Below are positions 33,339 through 41,820 of a stretch of DNA of 64,000 nt, in pieces. The position numbers and the translations under genes were made by a program. The notes under the pieces are model-generated. The model was not told where the DNA came from, did not search any database, and worked only from the letters and a program-made list of their open reading frames with translations. The DNA is from Paraconexibacter sp040581415. GTDB taxonomy: Bacteria; Actinomycetota; Thermoleophilia; Solirubrobacterales; Solirubrobacteraceae. The stretch spans positions 5,518,001-5,582,000 of the forward strand of contig NZ_CP114014.1 of NCBI RefSeq assembly GCF_040581415.1. The letters are read 5' to 3'. How positions within the stretch are numbered: the stretch's first letter is position 1; each line of letters starts with the position of its first letter.

Positions 33339-34584
33339 CGCCGGGGCCGGCTCGCCGCTGGCCGCCCGGATGCGCCCCGCGACCGTCGCCGAGGTCGTCG
33401 GGCAGCAGCACCTGCTGAAGGACGGCGCGCCGCTGCGGGTCGCGGTCGACCGCGGCCGGCCGCACTCGATGCTGCTCTACGGCCCGCCGGGCACGGGCAA
33501 GACGACGCTCGCCCGGATCGTCGCCGCGGCGGCCAACGCCGCCTTCGAGGAGCTCAGCGCGGTCGAGGCCGGCCGCGCCGAGGTGCGCGCGGTGATGGAG
33601 CGCGCCCGCCACCGCCGCTCGACCAGCGGCACCGCCACGGTCTTCTTCCTCGACGAGATCCACCGCTTCAACAAGGCGCAGCAAGACGCGCTGCTGCCCG
33701 CGGTCGAGGAGGGCCTCGTGACGCTCATCGGCGCGACGACCGAGAACCCGTCCTACGAGGTCAACGCCGCGCTCCTCAGCCGCTGCCGCCTGTACGAGCT
33801 GCACCTGCTGACCGCGGACGACGTCGAGCTCCTGCTGCGGCGGGCGCTCGACGGCGAGCTCGCCAGCACGGGCGCGCGGGCCGACGACGAGGCGCTCGCC
33901 TTCCTGGCCGACCGCGCCAGCGGCGACGCGCGCGCGGCCCTGGCGGCGCTCGAGCTGGCGGTCGCCACGACCGGCGGCCACGTCACGCTGGCCGCGGCGG
34001 AGGACGCCTTCCAGCGCCGCGCGATCCGCTACGACAAGGCGGGCGACCAGCACTACGACGTCATCTCCGCCTGGATCAAGGCGACGCGTGCGAGCGACCC
34101 GGACGCGTCGCTCTACTACCTCGCGGTGATGCTCGAAGCCGGCGAAGACCCGCGCTTCATCGCCCGCCGCATGGTCATCCTGGCCAGCGAGGACATCGGC
34201 GGCGCCGACCCGCAGGCGCTCGTCGTCGCGGCCGCCGCCGCGCAGGCCGTCCAGCTCGTCGGCATGCCGGAGGCGATGCATCCCCTCGCCCAGTGCGCGA
34301 TCCATCTCGCGCTCGCGCCGAAGTCCAACGCGGGCTACGTCGCCATCGCCGCCGCGCGCGAGCACGTGCGGCAGCACGGGGCGCAGGTCCCGCCTGCCTA
34401 CCTGCGATCGGCGAACCGGCGCGAGCCCGGGTACGACTACCCGCATGACAACCCGGGCCACCTGACGCGCCAGGACGTCATGCCACCGTCGATCGCCGGG
34501 ACCCGCTTCTACGCGCCGGACGACGCTGAGGCCGCACTGGCCGAGCGACTGGCCGCGGTCCGCCGCGACCGCGGGCTGGACTGA
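33280..34584 (+). CDS. rarA: Replication-associated recombination protein RarA (MgsA)
   Basis: 434-residue AAA+ clamp-loader-like protein of normal RarA length. Motifs: MRPATVAEVVGQQHLL, Walker A YGPPGTGKTTLA, Walker B FFLDEIHRFNKAQQDALLP, sensor 1 LIGATTENPSYEVNAALLSR, and the tetramerisation domain IRYDKAGDQHYDVISAWIKATRASD with SNAGYVAI near the end. RarA acts at stalled replication forks with single-strand binding protein. GTG 33280 gives the natural N-terminus. It overlaps the LysR gene end; an island with a LexA-like box follows it. Confidence 0.95.
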   Translation: MDQLFGDPTPTPAAAQPTGDAGAGSPLAARMRPATVAEVVGQQHLLKDGAPLRVAVDRGRPHSMLLYGPPGTGKTTLARIVAAAANAAFEELSAVEAGRAEVRAVMERARHRRSTSGTATVFFLDEIHRFNKAQQDALLPAVEEGLVTLIGATTENPSYEVNAALLSRCRLYELHLLTADDVELLLRRALDGELASTGARADDEALAFLADRASGDARAALAALELAVATTGGHVTLAAAEDAFQRRAIRYDKAGDQHYDVISAWIKATRASDPDASLYYLAVMLEAGEDPRFIARRMVILASEDIGGADPQALVVAAAAAQAVQLVGMPEAMHPLAQCAIHLALAPKSNAGYVAIAAAREHVRQHGAQVPPAYLRSANRREPGYDYPHDNPGHLTRQDVMPPSIAGTRFYAPDDAEAALAERLAAVRRDRGLD

Positions 34585-34605
34585 TCCCTCCTGCCCACCG
34601 TCCGC

Positions 34606-34633
34606 GTACGAACGTTGCAGAAACGTTGCGTAC
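34606..34633. promoter_or_regulatory. Near-perfect palindrome in the AT-richer island after rarA
   Basis: Outer arms GTACG and CGTAC flank two copies of the self-palindrome AACGTT (34611-34616, 34622-34627). The AACGTTGC word is also a direct repeat at 11-base spacing. Looks like a protein binding site; the binder is unknown. Confidence 0.4.
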
Positions 34634-34667
34634 ACAAACATCTTTACATCCGCCACACCGTTCGTTG

Positions 34668-34681
34668 CGAACATGTGTTTG
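34668..34681. promoter_or_regulatory. LexA (SOS) box-like site
   Basis: CGAACATGTGTTTG fits the Gram-positive/actinobacterial LexA pattern CGAAC-N4-GTTYG, with inner bases also matching the R-N-R-Y preference. It lies 64 bases upstream of GTG 34745 and 84 bases after rarA. LexA itself is not in the window. Confidence 0.5.
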
Positions 34682-34744
34682 CAGGAATAGCCGTTCGTGC
34701 ACGCGAAGTGCTTCCTTCCCCGCTCCACCTGACCGCTCATCCCA

Positions 34745-35098
34745 GTGCTGCTCCACACCCACCTCACGCTGCTCGACGGCAGCCGCGTCCGCCTGCGCCT
34801 TCCGCAGGCGCGTGATCGCGCGGGGCTGCTGGCGCTGCTCGGCCGGGTCGGCGTGGGCATCGACCTGCTCGACCTGCAGCGCACGCTGCGGTTCGATCCG
34901 CAGCGCCGGGCGGTGGTCTTCGCCACGACCTGGACGCCGGGCGCGGTGGCCGGCGAGACCGTGGTCGGCGTCGGGGCGGTCACCTTCGCCCACGGCACGC
35001 CGGACCTGCTGATCGCCGACGAGGCGTCGGCCCCGGGCCTGGGCGCGGCGCTGGCCGACGTCCTCCACACGGCGGCCTCCGCTCGCCGCGCCGCCTGA
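34745..35098 (+). CDS. Small protein of unknown function, possibly GNAT-like
   Basis: 117 residues from GTG 34745. The start HTHLTLLDGSRVRLRLPQARDRAGLLALL resembles the first strand-helix of acetyltransferases, and GLGAALADVL near the end resembles a short acetyl-CoA-binding loop, but the central fold is too short for a full GNAT domain. It may be a reduced relative or an unrelated alpha/beta protein. No ribosome binding site is obvious. The upstream island carries a LexA-like box and a palindrome, so it may be induced by DNA damage (inference). Repeat copy B begins just after it. Confidence 0.6.
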   Translation: MLLHTHLTLLDGSRVRLRLPQARDRAGLLALLGRVGVGIDLLDLQRTLRFDPQRRAVVFATTWTPGAVAGETVVGVGAVTFAHGTPDLLIADEASAPGLGAALADVLHTAASARRAA

Positions 35099-35126
35099 AG
35101 CGCTCCTGCCTCTGCGTCGGGGCATC

Positions 35127-35511
35127 CTGATGGTCGGGGGTCGGTGGCGCTGACGCCGAGGACCTCGCGCGTCGCGGGTCGGTGGCGGTGAACGAGGGCC
35201 TCGTGGTCGCGGGTCGGTGGCGCTGACGCCGAGGACCGCCCTGGGCGCGGCGGCTTTGGGAACTGCGGGCTGTTGACAGCGGAGGACGCTGGGAGGCTGC
35301 GTGGTCTCGGGTGCGGCGCGTGGAGCGAGCGGCTGGCCGGGCGGGGCGAGAGGTGGATCGCACGGGTCCGCGGAGGATTTGGCGGGCCTGACCCGCGGAA
35401 CCCTCCGCGCAGCCGGTCCGGGATGGACGCTCGGAGTATCCGACGGGTATCGCCCGCAGGACCCTCCGGGCAGCACCGGTCGGGGGTCGGTGGCGCCGAG
35501 GACCGCACGGC
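35127..35511 (-). repeat. Composite intergenic repeat, copy B
   Basis: Fills most of the 476-base gap 35099-35574, which holds no convincing gene. Read on the minus strand: core from about 35363 (GTGCGATCC) to 35241 including GTCAACAGCCCGCAGTTC, then three ~36-bp units GGTCCTCGGCGTCAGCGCC at 35240-35127. On the plus strand a 61-bp unit occurs twice: ACCCTCCG at 35400 and 35461. One more short copy of the ~36-bp type lies at 35480-35504. Relative to copy A at 18595-18972 the core and ~36-bp units are inverted but the 61-bp pair is not. The remaining bases 35512-35574 show nothing I recognise. Confidence 0.8.
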
Positions 35512-35574
35512 GTGAGTGGCGTATCACACGGCTCGGAGCCGGGTGGACCGCCATTCACCGCTCGAGCAGAAGCG

Positions 35575-36594
35575 TCAGGCGACCGTCCAGGTGTCGCCCC
35601 CGTGGAGCAGTTCCTCGACCTGCGAGCGGTCCGGGGTGCCTGCCGGCGGCAGGTCCGCCGCGTAGACCGGTCGCTGCACGTCCCGGAAGACGCCGATCGG
35701 CGTCGGGCCGTCCGGGTGGGCCGAGAGCCGCGACAGGGCGAAGGCGAGCGCCGGGTTCTCCCGAGTCGGGTCATGCACGACGACCGCGGCCTCGTCGACC
35801 TCGCCGACCGGCGCGATCACGAGGTCCCCGTCGTCCCCGCGCGCCACGCACCGCTGCGCGCCCTCGGCGTCCGCTGGCCATACGATCGGCTCCCCCGCCA
35901 CGAGCCGGATCTGGTTCAGCGCAGCGAGGTCCTTGTCGGTCAGCGCGCCGAACGCGCCGTCGTTGAACACGGGACAGTTCTGGTAGATCTCGACGAGCGC
36001 CGACCCCGGGTGCGCGGCCGCGGCCCGTAGCGTGGCCGTCAGGTGCTTCTTGTCCTTGTCGATCGTGCGGGCGACGAACGTCGCGTCCGCCCCGAGCGCG
36101 AGCGAGACCGGGTTGAAGGGCGCGTCCGTCGAGCCGAACGGCGTCGACTTCGTGACCTTGCCGACCTCGGACGTCGGGGACGCCTGCCCCTTCGTCAGCC
36201 CGTAGATCTGGTTGTTGAAGAGCAGGATCTTCAGCGGCACGTTGCGGCGCAGCGCGTGGATCAGGTGGTTGCCGCCGATCGACAGCGCGTCGCCGTCGCC
36301 GGTCACCACCCAGATCGACAGATCGTCGCGGGCGGTGGCCAGGCCCGTCGCCAGCGCGGGACCACGGCCGTGGATGCCGTGCATCCCGTACGTGTCCATG
36401 TAGTAGGAGAAGCGGCCCGCGCAGCCGATGCCGCTGACGAAGACGATCTTCTCCGGCGGAATCCCGAGCTCGGGCATGAACGACTGGACGGCGGCGAGGA
36501 TCGCGTAGTCGCCGCAGCCCGGGCACCAGCGCGTCTCCGCGCCGGACTGGAAGTCGGCCTTCGTGAGCTCACGGGTCTCGGGAATGGTGGACAT
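35575..36594 (-). CDS. korB: 2-oxoacid:ferredoxin oxidoreductase, beta subunit
   Basis: 339 residues. The thiamine diphosphate/iron-sulfur N-terminus ETRWCPGCGDYAIL and the ThDP-binding motif GDGDALSIGGNHLIHALRRN with NNQIYGLTKGQ are typical of KorB. With the alpha subunit it oxidises 2-oxoglutarate (or a similar 2-oxoacid) plus CoA to an acyl-CoA, reducing ferredoxin; this replaces or supplements 2-oxoglutarate dehydrogenase in many actinobacteria. ATG 36594 overlaps the alpha-subunit stop by one base. The C-terminal ~60 residues are a variable extension. Confidence 0.93.
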   Translation of the reverse strand: MSTIPETRELTKADFQSGAETRWCPGCGDYAILAAVQSFMPELGIPPEKIVFVSGIGCAGRFSYYMDTYGMHGIHGRGPALATGLATARDDLSIWVVTGDGDALSIGGNHLIHALRRNVPLKILLFNNQIYGLTKGQASPTSEVGKVTKSTPFGSTDAPFNPVSLALGADATFVARTIDKDKKHLTATLRAAAAHPGSALVEIYQNCPVFNDGAFGALTDKDLAALNQIRLVAGEPIVWPADAEGAQRCVARGDDGDLVIAPVGEVDEAAVVVHDPTRENPALAFALSRLSAHPDGPTPIGVFRDVQRPVYAADLPPAGTPDRSQVEELLHGGDTWTVA

Positions 36595-38447
36595 CAGATG
36601 CGCTCCAGGATCGCGGTCTCGATCTCGGGGGCGAACAGCGGCCGCCCCTCGACCCGGCTGTAGGACTCGACGTCGACGAGGAACTTCGCGCGGAGGACCG
36701 ACGCCAGCTGCCCGCAGTTCATCTCCGGCAGCAGGACGCGGTCGTAGGCCCGCAGGACCTCGGCGGTGTTCGCCGGCAGCGGGTTCAGGTGATGGAAGTG
36801 GGCGGTGGCGACGCGCGCGCCGCTCTCCCGGGCGCGCCGCGCGCCTGCCCGGATCGCGCCGCGGCTCGAGCCCCAGCCGATGACCAGCAGCGACGCGTCC
36901 TCCTCGCCGTGGACCTCGAGGTCGGGCACGTCGATCCCGGCGATCTTCGCCGCCCGCAGGTCGGTCATCCGCTGGTGGTTCGGCCCCTCGTAGGAGATCG
37001 CGCCCGTCAGGTCGGCCTTCTCCAGCCCGCCGATCCGGTGGGCGAGGCCGGGGGTCCCGGGGACCGCCCACTCGCGGGCCAGGTCGGCGTCCCGGGCGTA
37101 CGGGTGGAACACCTCGTCGTCGCCGGGCGGTGTGGTCCGCTGCCGCGCGTCGATCGGGGCCAGCGCGCCGGCGTCCGGGATCAGCCACGGCTCGCTCGAG
37201 TTCGCGAGGAACAGGTCGGTCAGCAGGATCACCGGCGTGCGGTACTTCACCGCGATCCGCGCTGCCTCGTAGGCCGCGTCGAAGCACTGCCCGGGGGTGG
37301 ACGCCGCCACGACCGGGATCGGCGACTCGCCGTGCCGGCCGTGGAGCGCCATCAGCAGGTCGGACTGCTCGGTCTTCGTCGGCAGGCCGGTCGACGGGCC
37401 GGCCCGCTGCACGTCGACGATGACCATCGGCAGCTCGAGCATCACCGCCAGCCCGATGGTCTCGGACTTCAGGTCCATGCCCGGGCCGCTGGTCGCGGTC
37501 ACGCCCAGGCGCCCGCCGAACGACGCGCCCAGCGCGATCGACGCCGCGGCGATCTCGTCCTCGGCCTGCACCGTCCGCACACCGAGCTTGGCGTGGCGCG
37601 AAAGCGTGTGCAGCAGCTCGGAGGCCGGCGTGATCGGGTAGGCGCCGAAGACCAGCGGCAGCCCGCTCGCCGAACTGGCCGCGACCAGGCCGAGCGCCGT
37701 CGTCGTCGTGCCGTTGACGTTGCGGTAGACCCCGGGCGGGACGTCCGTCGCCTTCGGGACGTGGATCTGCACGTCGATCAGCTCGCTGGTCTCGCCGAAG
37801 CTCCAGCCCGCCTTGAAGGCCGCGACGTTGGCCGCCGCGATCTCCGGCTTGGACGCGAACTTCCCCTCGATCCACTGCTGCGTGACCTCCGTCGGCCGGT
37901 CGTACAGCCAGGAGATGAGCCCGAGCGCGAACAGGTTGCGGGCCTTCTGCGCGTCGCGCGAGCCGACACCCTCGAGGGCCTCGACGGCCGCCGCCGTGAG
38001 CGTGGTCATCGGGACCCGCCGGACGACGTAGGCGTCGAGCGACTCGTCCTCGAGCGGGTTCGTCGTGTAGCCCGCCTTCTGGATCCCGCGCACGGTGAAC
38101 GCGTCCTCGTTGAGGATGATCGTCGCGCCGCGGTCCATCAGGCCCATGTTCGCCCGCAGCGCCGCGGGGTTCATCGCGACGAGGACGTTCGGACGGTCGC
38201 CGGGCGTCAGGATGTCGCGCGAGGCGAAGTGGATCTGGAAGGCGCTGACGCCGCCGATGGTGCCGGCCGGGGCGCGGATCTCCGCCGGGAAGTCCGGCAG
38301 CGTCGCGAGGTCGTTCCCGAGGGCGGCGGTCGCCGCGGTGAACCGGTCACCGGCCAGCTGCATGCCGTCCCCCGAGTCCCCGGCGAATCGGACGACGACA
38401 CGTTCGGCCGTCTCCTGGCGCGTCACACCGCGCTCGAGTGTGCTCAT
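36594..38447 (-). CDS. korA: 2-oxoacid:ferredoxin oxidoreductase, alpha (gamma-alpha fused) subunit
   Basis: 617 residues, the length of the fused gamma-alpha form. The gamma domain starts with RVVVRFAGDSGDGMQLAGDRF; the alpha domain starts near GLPLVFGAYPITPASELLHTLS and includes VQAEDEIAAASIALGASFGG, TSGPGMDLKSE and PMVIVDVQRAGPSTGLPTKTEQSDL, all hallmark stretches of KorA. It works with the downstream beta subunit in ferredoxin-linked oxidation of 2-oxoglutarate in the TCA cycle. A TAGCGT hexamer lies 6 bases before ATG 38447, so the operon mRNA is likely leaderless. Confidence 0.94.
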   Translation of the reverse strand: MSTLERGVTRQETAERVVVRFAGDSGDGMQLAGDRFTAATAALGNDLATLPDFPAEIRAPAGTIGGVSAFQIHFASRDILTPGDRPNVLVAMNPAALRANMGLMDRGATIILNEDAFTVRGIQKAGYTTNPLEDESLDAYVVRRVPMTTLTAAAVEALEGVGSRDAQKARNLFALGLISWLYDRPTEVTQQWIEGKFASKPEIAAANVAAFKAGWSFGETSELIDVQIHVPKATDVPPGVYRNVNGTTTTALGLVAASSASGLPLVFGAYPITPASELLHTLSRHAKLGVRTVQAEDEIAAASIALGASFGGRLGVTATSGPGMDLKSETIGLAVMLELPMVIVDVQRAGPSTGLPTKTEQSDLLMALHGRHGESPIPVVAASTPGQCFDAAYEAARIAVKYRTPVILLTDLFLANSSEPWLIPDAGALAPIDARQRTTPPGDDEVFHPYARDADLAREWAVPGTPGLAHRIGGLEKADLTGAISYEGPNHQRMTDLRAAKIAGIDVPDLEVHGEEDASLLVIGWGSSRGAIRAGARRARESGARVATAHFHHLNPLPANTAEVLRAYDRVLLPEMNCGQLASVLRAKFLVDVESYSRVEGRPLFAPEIETAILERI

Positions 38448-38453
38448 CAGACG

Positions 38454-38459
38454 ACGCTA
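38454..38459 (-). promoter_or_regulatory. -10 element (TAGCGT) of korAB
   Basis: TAGCGT on the minus strand ends 6 bases before ATG 38447, a leaderless arrangement. Confidence 0.5.
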
Positions 38460-38594
38460 CAGACGCGTCGCGCCGTCGTGGTTGGGTGCGGGCGCCAGAT
38501 TGCCCCCATCCGGGGCATGGATTCCCCCAAACGAAGCACGTCGTCGGTCTGTGTGGCCCGGCGCTGCGCCGACCGGCTGCGACAATCGACCGCG

Positions 38595-40190
38595 ATGCCG
38601 CCGCTCGCGTCCCCCGTCCCCACCCTCGCGTCGCGCAACCCCGCCACGGGCGAGACCCTCGGCGAGGTCCCGCTGACGTCGCCCGAGGCGATCGACGCGG
38701 TCGTCGCCGGCGCCGCGGCGGTGCAGCCGCTGTGGTGGGCGCTGCGCTCGCGCGACCGCGCCCGGTACATGCAGCGCGCCGCGCAGGCGGTCATCGACGA
38801 GGCCGACGAGCTCGCGGACCTGATCTGCGCCGAGCAGGGCCGGCCGCGGTCCGAGGTCGAGCTGCTGGAGATCCTGCCGGCCATCGAGACGCTGCAGTGG
38901 CTCGCCGAGGCGGGGCCGAAGATCCTCGCCGGCGAGCGCGCGGGCATCATGCGCGCCCTGCGCCCGCTGACCCGCGCGCGCTGGACCTACGAGCCACTCG
39001 GCGTCGTGGCCGTGATCGGTCCCGCGACCGAGCCGTTCAGCACGCCGCTGGGGGACGTCGCCGTCGCGCTCATGGCGGGCAACGCCGTCGTCCTGAAGCC
39101 GTCGCCGCAGGCTGCGCTCGCGGGCGAGCGGATCGCGCGCGTGTTCGCCCGCGCCGGACTGCCGGAAGGGCTGCTGCGCCTCGTCCACGGCGAGGACGAC
39201 ACGGGCCGCGCGCTCGTCGACTCGCGCGTGGCGCAGGTGCGGTTCACGGGCTCCTACGACGCCGGCCGCGCGGTCGGCGAGGCGTGTGCCCGGGCCGTCA
39301 AGCGCAGCGTGCTGGAGCTCGGCGGCAAGGACGTCGCGCTGATCTGCGCCGACGCCGACGTCGACCGGGCCGTCCACGGCACCGTCTGGGCGGCGTTCGC
39401 GAACGCCGGCCAGGCCGGCGGCAGCGTCGAGCGCGCCGTCGTCCTGCGCGAGGTGTCCGAGCGCTTCCTGAAGGGCGTGATCGGCGCGGCGACGGCACTG
39501 CAGGTCGGCGACCCGCGGGACCCGCGCACCGCCATCGGCCCGCTGCTGACGGCCGAGCGCCACGACCGCGTGCGCGCGCTCGTGGAGGAGGCCGTCGACG
39601 CGGGGGCCACGCTGCACTGCGGCGGCCCCGTGGAGATCGCCGGCCGCGCCGACGGGACGTTCTTCGCGCCGGCCGTCCTCACCGGCGTGACCTCGGAGAT
39701 GCGCATCGCGCGCGAAGAGCTGCCGGGCCCCGTCCTGGTCGTAACGACGGTCGAGACCGAGGACGACGGCATCCGGGTCGCGAACGACTGCGGCGCGGGC
39801 CTCGGGGCGTCCGTCTGGACCGCCGACCGTTACAAGGGCGCCCGCATCGCGCGCGAGCTGCACGTCGGGATGGTCTGGATGAACGACCACCTGATCACGC
39901 GCAGCGCCCCCCAGCTGCCGTGGGGCGGCGTGAAGGGGTCGGGGATCGGGCGCGCCCGCGGGGCGATCGCGCTGCGGACCTGTGCCGAGCCCAAGGTGCT
40001 GACCTGGAGCCCGCCGTCCCCGGGTGCCGCGCGGCCGTTCTGGTGGTTCCCGTACGACGCCGCGCTGGAGCGCACCGCACGCGCGATCAGCGAGCTGCGC
40101 TCGGTCCGGGACAGCGACCGCGAGCGCGCGCTGCGGCAGGGCAGCGGCCCGATGCTGGCCGTCGCGCGGCGGGTGCTGCGGCGCCGCTGA
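38595..40190 (+). CDS. Aldehyde dehydrogenase-family protein lacking the catalytic cysteine
   Basis: 531 residues of the ALDH superfamily from ATG 38595. It keeps the cofactor-domain motifs (VVLKPSPQAALAGERI, VRFTGSYDAGRA) and LELGGKDVAL with the general-base Glu, and the late WGGVKGSGIGR motif. In the active-site loop, however, the usual GQxC is NAGQAGGSVER: residue 275 is Gly (codon GGC, 39417-39419). One base change from TGC would explain it. Without the Cys thiol it should not oxidise aldehydes by the normal route. It may be a pseudoenzyme, have another reaction, or reflect a sequencing error. The frame is intact. A GACAAT hexamer 8 bases upstream is a possible -10. Confidence 0.85.
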   Translation: MPPLASPVPTLASRNPATGETLGEVPLTSPEAIDAVVAGAAAVQPLWWALRSRDRARYMQRAAQAVIDEADELADLICAEQGRPRSEVELLEILPAIETLQWLAEAGPKILAGERAGIMRALRPLTRARWTYEPLGVVAVIGPATEPFSTPLGDVAVALMAGNAVVLKPSPQAALAGERIARVFARAGLPEGLLRLVHGEDDTGRALVDSRVAQVRFTGSYDAGRAVGEACARAVKRSVLELGGKDVALICADADVDRAVHGTVWAAFANAGQAGGSVERAVVLREVSERFLKGVIGAATALQVGDPRDPRTAIGPLLTAERHDRVRALVEEAVDAGATLHCGGPVEIAGRADGTFFAPAVLTGVTSEMRIAREELPGPVLVVTTVETEDDGIRVANDCGAGLGASVWTADRYKGARIARELHVGMVWMNDHLITRSAPQLPWGGVKGSGIGRARGAIALRTCAEPKVLTWSPPSPGAARPFWWFPYDAALERTARAISELRSVRDSDRERALRQGSGPMLAVARRVLRRR

Positions 40191-40199
40191 GCCGCGGCC

Positions 40200-41663
40200 T
40201 CAGAGCTTGAAGGTGATCGTCGCGGTCTTGCCGCCGAGGACCCCGCCCACGCTGACCGCCTGGACGTAGGCGCGGTTGCGGCCGCGCTTCAGCCTGAGCT
40301 GCCCGGTGTAGGTCCGGGTGGTCGTCGACAGCAGCCGGCCGTTGACGTACACGCGGTACCGGCGGCCCTTCTCGGTCGAGTTCCAGACCAGCTGCGCCTT
40401 GCCGCCGGCGAGTTTGACGCGCAGCGACACCGGCGCCTTCGGCTTCTTCACCGCGGTCGCCGCGGACGACGAGGACCCCGTGACGCGGTCGTCATCGTCG
40501 GACGAGGCGACGGGGTCGCTGCCGGTCTTGCCACCGGAGGAGCCGGACGAGGAGGCCGTACCCGTACCCGTTCCCGCCGAGGAGCCGGACCCGGTCACGG
40601 TCACGGGCGGCCCCGGCCGGCCGTCTGCGCTGCGGTCCGGCTCGACGCTCGTGGCGCCGGGCCCGCAGGTCGCCGCCGGGCGCTGCACGAACGGCTGGCT
40701 CGTGCCGAGCGTCGTGAAGTCCGCGGACAGGACGCGGAAGCGGTCGGTCGGGACGCCGCTGAGGCTGTCGCCGGTCACCGCGGCCGCGGTCCACGGCAGG
40801 TCGGCGCCCCGGGACTCGCGCAGGTAGAAGACGAACGCGCCGGATTGGTCGCGGAGGTAGGCCCCGTAGACCTGCAGCGTGCGGGCGATCACGCGGGCGG
40901 CGGGCAGCAGCATCGACACGTCGAGGGACGGGTCGAGCTGGATCCGGGCGCCTTCGGGCAGCCCGCCGGCCGTGCCGCCGTCGGACCCGAGCGCGGGATA
41001 GACCCAGCAGCGCCCGTCGACGTTGGGCGCGCCGAAGGACAACGCGTGCGGGATGAGGTAGCTGCCGTCGGTGATCGCCGTCAGGACCTCCGGCACCGAG
41101 ATGGCCTGCGAGAGCGGCAGGTGGGAGGCCGTGGCGCTGCCGCCGCCCAGGACGTTGTCCTGGTGGCCGTCGCCCTTGAGGTTGAAGTGCCCCGCGCCGC
41201 CCGCGTTCCACGAGCCGTCCGAGTTCCGGCTCGCCTGGAAGAGGTTCCACTCCTGGCCACGTTCGGCGTCGACGAGCGCGAGGTGCCCGTCCGCGCTCGG
41301 GTCCGGGACTGCGTTGTCGGGGATCGGGACCTGGACCGTGTCGGCGTAGTCGGTCCCGCCGCCCCCGGTGTACGCCCCGCAGAACTTGCAGCGCACCGTG
41401 CGCAGCGGCGTCTGGCTCGTGACCGGGTAGACGGGCGGAGCGAACCGGTTGTCCGGCCCGTTGAGGTAGGGCGTGCTGCGCCCGAGGCCACCGATCCACT
41501 GCGACGAGCGGGCGTCGAGCGGCGCGCCGCTCGCGATGGGCGTCGTGAAGAACGCGCGGCCCCCGGAGTAGTCGGCCGCGTGGGCCGGCGCGGCGGCCAG
41601 CAACCCCGTCAAGATGCAAATACCGGCTGCGCCCCTGCGCAGCCACCTGTGCCCGCGTTCCAT
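40200..41663 (-). CDS. Secreted protein with C-terminal fibronectin III-like domain
   Basis: 487 residues from ATG 41663; the signal peptide ends near APAHA (residue 29). The central region (about 30-340) has paired cysteines (CKFCGAY) and a beta-rich pattern without known motifs. A Ser/Thr/Gly/Asp-rich linker (about 350-400) leads to a ~90-residue beta-sandwich domain (KAPVSLRVKLAGG to the end) of fibronectin III type, similar in style to the C-terminus of the delta-60 protein at 591-4427. Probably cell-surface or extracellular; the role is unknown. A G-rich stretch precedes the ATG. The frame is open to 41852 but those residues overlap the promoter. Confidence 0.75.
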   Translation of the reverse strand: MERGHRWLRRGAAGICILTGLLAAAPAHAADYSGGRAFFTTPIASGAPLDARSSQWIGGLGRSTPYLNGPDNRFAPPVYPVTSQTPLRTVRCKFCGAYTGGGGTDYADTVQVPIPDNAVPDPSADGHLALVDAERGQEWNLFQASRNSDGSWNAGGAGHFNLKGDGHQDNVLGGGSATASHLPLSQAISVPEVLTAITDGSYLIPHALSFGAPNVDGRCWVYPALGSDGGTAGGLPEGARIQLDPSLDVSMLLPAARVIARTLQVYGAYLRDQSGAFVFYLRESRGADLPWTAAAVTGDSLSGVPTDRFRVLSADFTTLGTSQPFVQRPAATCGPGATSVEPDRSADGRPGPPVTVTGSGSSAGTGTGTASSSGSSGGKTGSDPVASSDDDDRVTGSSSSAATAVKKPKAPVSLRVKLAGGKAQLVWNSTEKGRRYRVYVNGRLLSTTTRTYTGQLRLKRGRNRAYVQAVSVGGVLGGKTATITFKL

Positions 41664-41820
41664 GCCTGGCCCCCCAGAAAAGGTCCGGCGACTGCCCCCT
41701 GCAGCGCCGTCGACGGTTCCCAACGTAGGCCGCGAATCGACCGATCGCAAGGACGGATTTGACGCACTCCGCCCGCCGAAGCCGGCCCGCGACCGCGGTA
41801 CTCCCTGGAAATCGGCGGTT

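Noticed and set aside
34478..35554. Minus-strand open frames through repeat copy B and the rarA 3' end
   Set aside because: They cross rarA and the repeat; the peptide is low-complexity Arg/Pro and shows no family pattern.
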